A stretch of DNA of 38,256 nucleotides from Akkermansiaceae bacterium (GTDB lineage: Bacteria; Verrucomicrobiota; Verrucomicrobiia; Verrucomicrobiales; Akkermansiaceae): NCBI GenBank assembly GCA_023301645.1, contig JALZUH010000063.1, forward strand, positions 1 through 38,256. Reading direction: 5' to 3'. The translations under genes and the position numbers were made by a program. Each line of letters starts with the position of its first letter. The first letter of the stretch is position 1. Below are positions 9,678 through 16,022 of the stretch, piece after piece. The notes under the pieces were generated by a model. It ran no database searches. It worked only from the letters and a program-made list of their open reading frames with translations, and was not told where the DNA came from.

Positions 9678-9730
9678 AGGTGTATTCGATGAATAAAAGT
9701 TGAATAAATGGTAACTAGCTGAACCAGAAT

Positions 9731-10201
9731 TTATGAAACCTTACTTATCTCAATCGCTTTATAGCGAATGTCTCCACGCGGAGAGGTTTTAACAATGCCC
9801 TCGATCTCATTCAGTGCATTATAGACGAGTCTTCGGTAATATGCATTGAGCGGCTTGAGCTTTCGCACCTTGCCATCCGCTAGCACCTCATAGGCGACTT
9901 GCTTCGCATCTGCTAGCAGGCGTTCTTCCTGCTTAGCTCGGTAATGATCGCAGTCCACCTTGACTCGAGGGGCGTCAGGGTAGTGTTTACAGAGAATACG
10001 GTTAGTCAGATACTGTAAGTCCTCCAAGCGATCGCCATGCTTACCGATAAGATGAGCACTCTCCTCTGTGATGATATTGAGACAAGGGCCGTCTTCATTT
10101 TCAGAAACCTCTAGCCCCACCTGAAAGCCTAACTTCGCAAGCATACTCTCTAGAATCTTCCCCGCTGCATCCACTTCATTCATGATGCGGAGCATAGACA
10201 T
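9731..10201 (-). CDS. KhpB/Jag-like RNA-binding protein (KH + R3H domains)
   Basis: 156 aa from ATG 10201 (an internal ATG at 10183 gives a 150 aa version starting MNEVDAAG). Residues about 35-85 form a KH domain with the GxxG loop as GKHG (53-56). Residues about 90-156 match the R3H domain of SpoIIIJ-associated Jag proteins, including LNAYYRRLVYNAL and VKTSPRGDIRYKAIEI. The histidine that names the R3H motif is replaced: R123 is followed at the i+4 position by Y127 instead of His. The Jag family binds RNA and is often encoded next to yidC/rnpA, but here it stands apart, suggesting a second paralogue or a moved gene. Function is inferred only. Confidence 0.82.
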   Translation of the reverse strand: MSMLRIMNEVDAAGKILESMLAKLGFQVGLEVSENEDGPCLNIITEESAHLIGKHGDRLEDLQYLTNRILCKHYPDAPRVKVDCDHYRAKQEERLLADAKQVAYEVLADGKVRKLKPLNAYYRRLVYNALNEIEGIVKTSPRGDIRYKAIEISKVS

Positions 10202-10538
10202 TCATAGAGCAAAGGTCAAAATACATCTCAGAAATAATAGTTTCATCCACAGCCTGCTCAATTACTCTAACGTTTCGCCATTGTAAGCATCCTAACAAGA
10301 CTCTGCAAAAAGACCTAACTAAGCACCCACCATCCTACCCAGCCTCCCCACATAACGCACTGCGCATCGACGCAGTTTAAGACGCGGGAAAAGAAGTCCT
10401 AGGCGCGAGCTGTAACGTCCACTACGGCAAGCACAAAGTAGAAGGCACAAGATCTGTCATAGAATCAGCCCACAAAAACCAAGACGGCTGCTACCAAGCA
10501 GCAGACCTGCTTAAAGTATACCCGAACTAACTAAAAAA
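10202..10538. other. 337 bp intergenic region
   Basis: Between the KhpB-like gene and the second epimerase, both on the minus strand. The first half (10202-10330) shows nothing I can name. The second half has a plus-strand reading frame with protein-like composition but a stop codon at 10378-10380 and no start codon, listed separately as a possible remnant. Confidence 0.5.
10321..10530 (+). pseudogene. Possible gene remnant with in-frame stop
   Basis: Read on the plus strand from 10381 the frame gives 49 codons of protein-like sequence (beginning DAGKEVLGASCNVHYGKHKV, ending AADLLKVYPN) before TAA at 10528-10530. In the same frame upstream, HNALRIDAV leads directly into TAA at 10378-10380. 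There is no ATG/GTG/TTG start within the open part. Composition resembles coding DNA (balanced charge, two Cys, a His-rich patch) more than random intergenic sequence. I do not recognise the family. It could be the 3' end of a decayed gene or chance. Confidence 0.25.
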
Positions 10539-11453
10539 CTACCACTCCCAAGGCTTCATCTTCGGATGTTTAAACACGAAGCCGTGAGCCTCTAGCTTAG
10601 TCGGCAATACCCACATCCCCCTCAAGATCAGCTCAGCCTCGGTGCGCAGCACAAAGGCACCAATCTTGACCATCCAAGCCGCGGCTGGCAGGCCAAATGG
10701 ACGATGGAACGTCTTACAGAAAAGTCTCATCATCTCAGTATTGGTCACCGGCTCAGGTGCTGACATATTCACCGCACCACTCACCTCAGGCTTATCGATC
10801 ATCCACTCGATAGCGCGGCAGTAGTCCTCGATAAAGATCCAGCTCACCATTTGCTTTCCACTAGCCAGCTTCCCCCCTAGGAAAAGCTTCGAGAGCTTCA
10901 CCAGATAATCCGTCGCTATCCCCGGCTCATTGAGCGCCATCACCAGCGTTGTGCGCAGCGCGATACGGCGCACACTTGCTGGAATTTCGGCCTTGTAGAA
11001 CGCCTCCTCCCAGAGAACGGCAACATCAGCCATGAAGTCATCGCCCAACTCGCCGTTTTCATCCTGAGGTGCGGTATCGATATGCTTATAAATAGACACC
11101 CCGCTCGCATTCATCCAGACAGCGGGAGGATTCTCACACGCCGCGATAGCCTCACCGAGCACCCGCGTCGTATTCACCCGCGAGCTAATGATGCGCTTCT
11201 TATTTTCAGCATTATGCCGACAGCTCACTGAGCTACCCGCCATATTAACCAACAGATCACAGCCATCTAGCTCCTTCACCCAATCGCCTAGCGTTTCACC
11301 ATCCCAGTGGGCATACTCACAGGCATCATCGAGCCCCTCAGTGCGGCGAGCCAACCCCACCACCTGCCAGCCCAGCGCGGCAAAGTGCCTCGTTATATAG
11401 CGAGCGATAAATCCATTAGCACCAGCAATGACGATTTTTTTCATAGGTTTCAT
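10539..11453 (-). CDS. TIGR01777-family SDR epimerase/oxidoreductase, paralogue 2
   Basis: 304 aa atypical short-chain dehydrogenase (SDR39U1-like). The N-terminal nucleotide-binding motif is GANGFIARYITRHF, with GLARR closing the first Rossmann unit. NMAGSSVSCRHNAENKK and SSRVNTTRVLGEAIA are family signatures, and the C-terminal part (RGMWVLPTKLEAHGFVFKHP) is the conserved TIGR01777 tail. Soluble, NAD(P)-binding; the substrate is unknown for the family. It is closely similar along its whole length to the gene immediately upstream, so the two arose by tandem duplication. Last gene of the GbsR-DCC-membrane-SDR-SDR cluster, 62 bp after its paralogue. The start used is the second residue pair MKPMKK; ATG at 11453 or 11444. 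Confidence 0.88.
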   Translation of the reverse strand: MKPMKKIVIAGANGFIARYITRHFAALGWQVVGLARRTEGLDDACEYAHWDGETLGDWVKELDGCDLLVNMAGSSVSCRHNAENKKRIISSRVNTTRVLGEAIAACENPPAVWMNASGVSIYKHIDTAPQDENGELGDDFMADVAVLWEEAFYKAEIPASVRRIALRTTLVMALNEPGIATDYLVKLSKLFLGGKLASGKQMVSWIFIEDYCRAIEWMIDKPEVSGAVNMSAPEPVTNTEMMRLFCKTFHRPFGLPAAAWMVKIGAFVLRTEAELILRGMWVLPTKLEAHGFVFKHPKMKPWEW

Positions 11454-11515
11454 AGATTATTCATTATTAGCCAAAACACGCAACATCGCAAGCCACAGAT
11501 CATCTATCTAAGCAT

Positions 11516-12436
11516 TTATGACCAAAGCTCCTGTAGCCACGCGGCAGGATTAAACTCAGGGTGTTTAAAAACAAAGCCATGACTCTGCAGGCGAGTTGGC
11601 ACCACCCAGCGACTCTTCAGCACAAGTTCAGCCTCCGTGTTTAGCACAAAGGCACCCACCTCAGCCATCCACTTCGTAGCGGGAAGCCCCAGTGGCATGC
11701 CCGCCGCTTCACGGAAATGACGCATCAGCTCGGCATTGGTCAATGGGTCTGGTGCAGTAAGATTTACAGTGCCATCGATCTCAGGATGATTGACTAGCCA
11801 CTCAATACTACGACATAAATCCTCAGCATGTATCCAGCTCACCATCTGCTGACCACTCCCCACCTTACCACCAAGTCCGCACTTCGCGAGGGACAGTAAG
11901 TAGTCAAATACCGTGCCTTTCTCATCAGCCATCACCATCGCTGTGCGCAAGGCCACCTTACGAACGCCCGCAGGAGTATCCGCCTCGAAAAATGCCCGCT
12001 CCCACGCCTTAGCTATCTCCACAGAAAAGCCCCTCCCAATCTCCCCCTCATCACCCTGAGGTCGATCCTCGGCATGTCGGTAAATCGTCGCCGTGCTAGA
12101 ATTTAACCAGACCTCAGGGGGCTGAGCACACTGGCGCACTGCCTCAGCGAGTAATTTCGTGCTCTCGACGCGAGAGTTCATCATCTCAGCCTTATTCTTA
12201 GTAGTATAGCGACAGTTCACACTCCTCCCCACGAGATTAATGAGCGCGTCAGCACCATCGACCTCAGCAGCCCACGCCTGCAGGCTCTCACCATCCCAGT
12301 GAACATACCGACACCCCTTATCCATCCCCTCCTCACGGCGAGCCAGCCCTACGACCTCCCAGCCCAGAGCCAAGAAGTGCCTAGTGATGTAGCGTGCCAT
12401 AAAGCCGTTAGCCCCTGCGATGATGAGTTTTTTCAT
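11516..12436 (-). CDS. TIGR01777-family SDR epimerase/oxidoreductase, paralogue 1
   Basis: 306 aa from the ATG at 12436 (MKKLIIAGANGFMARYITRH); a longer frame from 12484 would overlap the upstream gene and adds an uncharacteristic leader, so it is rejected. Same domain as its neighbour: nucleotide-binding GANGFMARYITRH, NLVGRSVNCRYTTKNK, SRVESTKLLAEAV, a serine/tyrosine region NSSTATIYRH, and the C-terminal KSRWVVPTRLQSHGFVFKHP. In the TIGR01777 family the reaction is not established. The adjacent paralogues could form a heterodimer or act on successive or alternative substrates; that is inference. It lies 28 bp downstream of the small membrane protein gene. Confidence 0.88.
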   Translation of the reverse strand: MKKLIIAGANGFMARYITRHFLALGWEVVGLARREEGMDKGCRYVHWDGESLQAWAAEVDGADALINLVGRSVNCRYTTKNKAEMMNSRVESTKLLAEAVRQCAQPPEVWLNSSTATIYRHAEDRPQGDEGEIGRGFSVEIAKAWERAFFEADTPAGVRKVALRTAMVMADEKGTVFDYLLSLAKCGLGGKVGSGQQMVSWIHAEDLCRSIEWLVNHPEIDGTVNLTAPDPLTNAELMRHFREAAGMPLGLPATKWMAEVGAFVLNTEAELVLKSRWVVPTRLQSHGFVFKHPEFNPAAWLQELWS

Positions 12437-12464
12437 AATGATTGATTCATTAACGTTCGCTGAT

Positions 12465-12866
12465 CTACACCTTGCTCTTTTCAAATACCTCTCTCTTCTG
12501 AAGTCTTGGCTCGTAGCTTCTTGCTTCGCCCCTCTTACCTAGCTGGCTAAAGACCCAGATATTAAAGAAATGCATCAAACCGAGCAGTAACATCACCGTG
12601 CCGAGCTTACCACTCAGCACATCAAAGACCCCATTAAGATTCTCCACAGGGCGATCAACTCTGAGATAAAGGGTCACAAAGCCCAAGTTAACCAGATAAA
12701 ATCCCACTACTAATAAGTGATTGATACTATCGGTGAGACTCTCGTTCTCTTTGAAATTATGTAGCAAAAAGATGCGACCGTTTTTGTGCAGAGTCCTTGC
12801 CACCCAAATAGTAAGAGGTATAGCAACACAGAGATAGGCGATATAAGTAATAATGGTATAGTTCAT
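12465..12866 (-). CDS. Small integral membrane protein of unknown function
   Basis: 133 aa from ATG 12866 (MNYTIITYIAYLCVAIPL); an in-frame ATG at 12917 would add 17 polar residues. Three hydrophobic segments are visible: about residues 5-23, 48-67 and 86-108. Between TM1 and TM2 is a polar loop (LHKNGRIFLLHNFKENESL) and the C terminus is basic and cytoplasmic-looking (RLQKREVFEKSKV). I do not recognise a catalytic motif. The gene lies between the DCC protein and the epimerases, with short gaps, implying cotranscription and a shared function at the membrane. Confidence 0.78.
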   Translation of the reverse strand: MNYTIITYIAYLCVAIPLTIWVARTLHKNGRIFLLHNFKENESLTDSINHLLVVGFYLVNLGFVTLYLRVDRPVENLNGVFDVLSGKLGTVMLLLGLMHFFNIWVFSQLGKRGEARSYEPRLQKREVFEKSKV

Positions 12867-12962
12867 AATAGTAGATAAGTTGGTATGTTGAAGATTAAAT
12901 GATTCCCACGAGCTCATAGAGATCCAGACTGAGCCAGCCTCTATAAAAAATCGTCTTGGCGT

Positions 12963-13472
12963 CTAAAAAAGACCATCAGGAATGTAGCAGCTTTTGCTAA
13001 GGCGCTGCTTTTTGGCAGGCTCGTTACTTGGTATTTGGTGCAGTAGCCTCGCGACCTCATCGTCTTTTTTACGGAAGAAGATCCTGCTTAGCTGATGCCG
13101 TCTTGCCGCCAGCGCGTGGCAGGTTTTCTGAGCGAAGGGCAACAGCACAGGACTCGCCAAGCGATGAGCCATCTTCTGATACTTCTTACAGCTCAGTAAG
13201 CAAAGCACCCAGCCCTCAGCAGCTCGATACAGATCGCCTTGATGAGTTCTCACAATCATCTCGCGATCAGGCTCAAGCCCACTCACTCCTGCAAACCACT
13301 CCTCCGCCTGAGGATTCTGGTAAGCGATAAAGCGAACCTCATACGCCCGCTCTTGAGCATTCACCCACTCGTGAAAGGTGCAGCACATGCCGCAGCGACC
13401 ATCGTAGTAAACCTCGATGTATTGGATGTTGTTAGGTATTTTCATTGGTTTATGGTTTAATTGTAGGTTCAT
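12963..13472 (-). CDS. DCC-family (DUF393) thiol-disulfide oxidoreductase-like protein
   Basis: 169 aa from ATG 13472; an in-frame ATG at 13445 (MKIPNNIQYIEVYYDG) gives 160 aa and fits the family start better. The defining motif YDGRCGMC (Asp-Gly then CxxC, with a third adjacent Cys) is near the N terminus. The remainder carries the expected second region (a GDLYRAAEGWVLCLL segment matching the usual G...Y.G..A stretch). DCC proteins are predicted thioredoxin-fold proteins; their substrates are unknown. The C-terminal 30 residues are lysine-rich. An inverted repeat TTTCAG-N6-TTGAAA at 13507-13524 lies just upstream, suggesting that this gene begins the operon controlled by the adjacent regulator. 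Confidence 0.85.
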   Translation of the reverse strand: MNLQLNHKPMKIPNNIQYIEVYYDGRCGMCCTFHEWVNAQERAYEVRFIAYQNPQAEEWFAGVSGLEPDREMIVRTHQGDLYRAAEGWVLCLLSCKKYQKMAHRLASPVLLPFAQKTCHALAARRHQLSRIFFRKKDDEVARLLHQIPSNEPAKKQRLSKSCYIPDGLF

Positions 13473-13506
13473 TTTGTTTTTGTTTTTTGTTCTGAAAGAA
13501 CTTTAT

Positions 13507-13524
13507 TTTCAGTAAATATTGAAA
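13507..13524. promoter_or_regulatory. Putative operator, copy 1 (TTTCAG-N6-TTGAAA)
   Basis: An 18 bp inverted repeat with six-base arms and a six-base spacer lies 35-52 bp upstream of the DCC gene start. The same 6-6-6 layout occurs twice upstream of the regulator gene (14182-14199 and 14222-14239). This distribution at both promoters of the cluster is what autoregulation plus operon control by the GbsR-type protein would predict. No binding data. Confidence 0.5.
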
Positions 13525-13602
13525 GATTGTGGTAAATAAAGGGAACATCGTTATAAATGGTGTGTGATCGAAGGATGAAATGCCGACTGAAAGAACTCAG
13601 GA

Positions 13603-14178
13603 CTAGCCCAGTATTTTCGACGCGAGCTTCATCGCGGGTCCGTAGGAAAGCTTACCTACTTTACCTCCGATATTACGGGCAAAGCCGACAAACTGCTCTA
13701 GCTCCTTAATTTGGTCTCGAAAGGCATCAGCTTGAGCACCTTTGAGATCCTTCGTGTTCTCGTGGCAGTCCTTCAGCAAGCTAAGAGCAGGATCGATCTC
13801 ACGGCGCTGACGCTCGCGCAGAATAATGGTGAAAATCTTCCACACATCCTTCTCAGCCTCGAAGAACTCCTTGCGCTCACCACGTTTACTAATGATACGG
13901 ACTAGCCCCCAGCCTACGAGCTCCTTCAGATTGGTGTGAGCATTACCGCGACTAATAGCGAGCTTCTCCATCACCTCATCGGTGCTAAGAGCATCCACAC
14001 CGGTCATCAGCAGTGCATGAATCTGAGCCATCGTGCGGTTAATCCCCCACTGACCGCCAAATGCGCCCCACTGAGAAATAAAATTATCTCTCACCTCTTC
14101 AAGCGTTTGGTTATCTGGATTTTGGTTATCCAGTATTGGTTGATCAGCATTGGCTGCATCGTTAGCTAAGTCATTCAT
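13603..14178 (-). CDS. GbsR/MarR-family transcriptional regulator
   Basis: 191 aa from ATG 14178 (MNDLAND); the frame extends to a TTG at 14214, which is less likely. After an Asn/Asp/Gln-rich N-terminal stretch with a short repeat (DNQNPDNQT), a winged helix-turn-helix is visible: WGINRTMAQIHALLM, LSTDEVMEKLAISRGNAHTN (recognition helix SRGNAHTNLKEL), then a wing GLVRIISKRGERKEFF. The C-terminal half is helical and suits dimerisation. GbsR-type regulators respond to small molecules such as choline in Bacillus, but no ligand can be assigned here. Three repeats of a putative operator flank its gene and the DCC operon. 130 bp separate it from the DCC gene. Confidence 0.85.
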   Translation of the reverse strand: MNDLANDAANADQPILDNQNPDNQTLEEVRDNFISQWGAFGGQWGINRTMAQIHALLMTGVDALSTDEVMEKLAISRGNAHTNLKELVGWGLVRIISKRGERKEFFEAEKDVWKIFTIILRERQRREIDPALSLLKDCHENTKDLKGAQADAFRDQIKELEQFVGFARNIGGKVGKLSYGPAMKLASKILG

Positions 14179-14181
14179 CTC

Positions 14182-14199
14182 TTTCAGTATTTTCTGAAA
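14182..14199. promoter_or_regulatory. Putative operator, copy 2 (TTTCAG-N6-CTGAAA)
   Basis: A perfect six-base inverted repeat with a six-base spacer, ending three bases before the proposed ATG (14178) of the GbsR-type gene. At this place a bound dimer would block transcript elongation or initiation, and the DNA also covers the ribosome-binding region. Confidence 0.5.
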
Positions 14200-14221
14200 A
14201 CATCTAAATAGCAAGATTTAA

Positions 14222-14239
14222 TTTCACTTTTGACTGAAA
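14222..14239. promoter_or_regulatory. Putative operator, copy 3 (TTTCAC-N6-CTGAAA)
   Basis: Same 6-6-6 geometry as copy 2, with one mismatch in the left arm, 40 bp centre to centre further upstream. Two sites in tandem about four helical turns apart suggest cooperative binding upstream of the regulator gene. Confidence 0.45.
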
Positions 14240-14368
14240 GTTGTGGCGTGCACCGTGTAGCAGAGCGATATTTGAAACATCCATTAGTCACTAATCACAT
14301 AGCTCATTCGTTATTGAATTTTCTATTTCGCCCTTTCTTTATCACCACTCAGGCCATATATAAGCAGC

Positions 14369-14743
14369 ATGTCCGACGCAATTATCGCCGAAAAATACCC
14401 AGACGCTATCACCACAGCATCTGGCCTCAAATACGTAGTCACTGAGCCAGGAACAGGCACAGAAAAGCCAAGTAAAGGCCAGTCCGTCACAGCCCACTAC
14501 TCTGGCTACCTACTCGACGGCTCGAAGTTCGACAGCTCAGTCGATCGTAACCAACCCTTCATCTTCAATGTAGGCGCTGGTATGGTGATCAAAGGCTGGG
14601 ACGAAGCCTTCGCAGACATGACCAAGGGCGAAAAGCGCACTCTCATCCTCCCACCAGAGATCGCCTACGGAGCACAAGGCTACCCGCCAGTGATTCCAGC
14701 AAGTGCCACACTCATCTTCGAGGTTGAGCTCATTGACTTCTAG
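14369..14743 (+). CDS. FKBP-type peptidyl-prolyl cis-trans isomerase
   Basis: 124 aa, a single FKBP domain with a short leader and no signal peptide, so probably cytoplasmic. It accelerates cis-trans isomerisation of Xaa-Pro bonds. Visible family motifs in order are GLKYVVTEPGTG, VTAHYSGYLLDGSKFDSS (active-site Tyr/Phe/Asp), GAGMVIKGWDEAFADM, KRTLILPPEIAYG and the final LIFEVELIDF. Length is right for a minimal FKBP. Divergent from the GbsR-type gene. A strong intrinsic terminator lies about 50 bp after the stop. Confidence 0.95.
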   Translation: MSDAIIAEKYPDAITTASGLKYVVTEPGTGTEKPSKGQSVTAHYSGYLLDGSKFDSSVDRNQPFIFNVGAGMVIKGWDEAFADMTKGEKRTLILPPEIAYGAQGYPPVIPASATLIFEVELIDF

Positions 14744-14790
14744 TCATACTGATTTCAATCATCAGCAACACTCTTTAGAAATAACGTAAC

Positions 14791-14828
14791 AAAAAGCCCC
14801 CGTGACCATTGTCATGGGGGGCTTTTTT
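14791..14828 (+). terminator. Intrinsic terminator after FKBP gene
   Basis: AAAAAGCCCCC, a loop containing the small nested repeat GTGACCATTGTCAT, then GGGGGGCTTTTTT. G/C-rich stem and a T6 run on the plus strand. The A-run on the other side could let it act on the minus strand too, where the SHD1 gene ends about 100 bp away. Confidence 0.9.
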
Positions 14829-14924
14829 ATGAGGGGGTGAGTTTGTTACAAGGCGACTCCAGAAGCTATCTATACAGCTTGAAATACAGCACCTCAGTCA
14901 TACGAGCTAGCTACTCTAAGTTTA

Positions 14925-15743
14925 CTACTTTGGTAGAGCTTGCCACATTTTAATATTACGGTATTTGGCAGGGCCGCCATCGACGCGAAGACCTAAGCGC
15001 TTCGGCTTATCTTTCCATATATTATCAATACTTGAGGCGTGGCCGCCATTAGAGCTCACTGATATTTGATTACCCAGCATCTCAATGGTAACACGCTGCC
15101 ACTCATCTCTTTTTAACGGCGTCTTAACGCTATTAAAACGCTTCTTGATAGACGGGCTTTTCACACGGTGTAATGCCTGACCACCAAAGCCTCCCGCTGA
15201 AAAGTTGATCAAACCAAGCTTCTTAGGCTTATCATCAATGGTAAAACCAACAACCTTCGCCTCTAAGAGTTGAATCTCACATTCGATAATCACATCTACA
15301 GGCTTCGGATTACTAATCACCATATGCCCCTTGTGACCTTTTCCAGTCTGCGATGCGACCACCGCGTTATCCACACATTTCCAATTGCCACTTGAGACTC
15401 TCCAACCATTGGTATTTTTGAAATTCGTTTCGTATAAAAGTTTCCCCTTCTTCGAGATTTTCAGAGCCTCAGCATCATGAGCTATCGCCTCTTGTTTACT
15501 TTTTTCAACAGCCCATGTCTTGAGATAAGCTTGGTCATCAGCACTCAGCGACTCCACCTCGAGATCGTATGATCTACCTAATCTAATAATAGTAGCTACA
15601 CCGTTCTCTACCTGCTTTATTTTAGCCTCTATGGTGCGGCCATCTTGACTCGTCCATGTGCGGACCTCCTCTGCTTCAGCAAGCTGTGCAAATTGACACA
15701 AAACAATGCCAGCCAAAGTAAAGCCTCTAACTATATTCAACAT
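14925..15743 (-). CDS. Secreted protein with SHD1 domain and concanavalin-like (DUF1080-type) fold
   Basis: 272 aa from ATG 15743 (MLNIVRGFTLAG); an upstream ATG at 15761 adds six residues. A signal peptide ends around AQLAEA-EE. Residues about 27-77 match the SHD1 domain (TWTSQDGRTIEAKIKQVENG and LEVESLSADDQAYLKTW), found in many secreted Planctomycetes/Verrucomicrobia proteins. The rest (LLYETNFKNTNGWRVSSGNW, then ECEIQLLEAKVVGF, DEWQRVTIEMLGNQISVS, and RLGLRVDGGPAKYRNIKMW) resembles a jelly-roll DUF1080/laminin-G-like domain that usually binds carbohydrate. No catalytic residues can be assigned; binding or structural role in the periplasm or outside is likely. Confidence 0.82.
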   Translation of the reverse strand: MLNIVRGFTLAGIVLCQFAQLAEAEEVRTWTSQDGRTIEAKIKQVENGVATIIRLGRSYDLEVESLSADDQAYLKTWAVEKSKQEAIAHDAEALKISKKGKLLYETNFKNTNGWRVSSGNWKCVDNAVVASQTGKGHKGHMVISNPKPVDVIIECEIQLLEAKVVGFTIDDKPKKLGLINFSAGGFGGQALHRVKSPSIKKRFNSVKTPLKRDEWQRVTIEMLGNQISVSSNGGHASSIDNIWKDKPKRLGLRVDGGPAKYRNIKMWQALPK

Positions 15744-16022
15744 AAAATGTATAATAACCACCCCACTTCATAGAGCAACCCTTTAAGCTGCATGTAACGG
15801 TAAAATATCCCCTACAATCTCTCACCTACTTCACAACAACACCAAAAAGTAATAACGACAGCCCGCCACCTTTTTTATAATCAAGTAGCACAGCGTGTTT
15901 TCATGCGTCTTTTTTGACGATCATGGTGAAATCTTCACGAATCGATCTAGACAATTGCGCTCTAGAATCATACCACCACATGCACACCACCTTGGTATCC
16001 TCTTTTTCCATTTCAAAACATC

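Noticed and set aside
10378..10380. In-frame stop of the remnant as a recoded selenocysteine codon
   Set aside because: The codon is TAA, not TGA, so selenocysteine insertion does not apply even though selA is present in the window.
12437..12484. Longer start for the first epimerase
   Set aside because: It would overlap the membrane protein gene, and the nucleotide-binding motif begins just after the ATG at 12436 as in its paralogue.
13028..13330. Plus-strand 100-codon open frame over the DCC gene
   Set aside because: Low-complexity Ser/Arg/Pro sequence without a promoter; the minus-strand DCC protein has a clear family motif.
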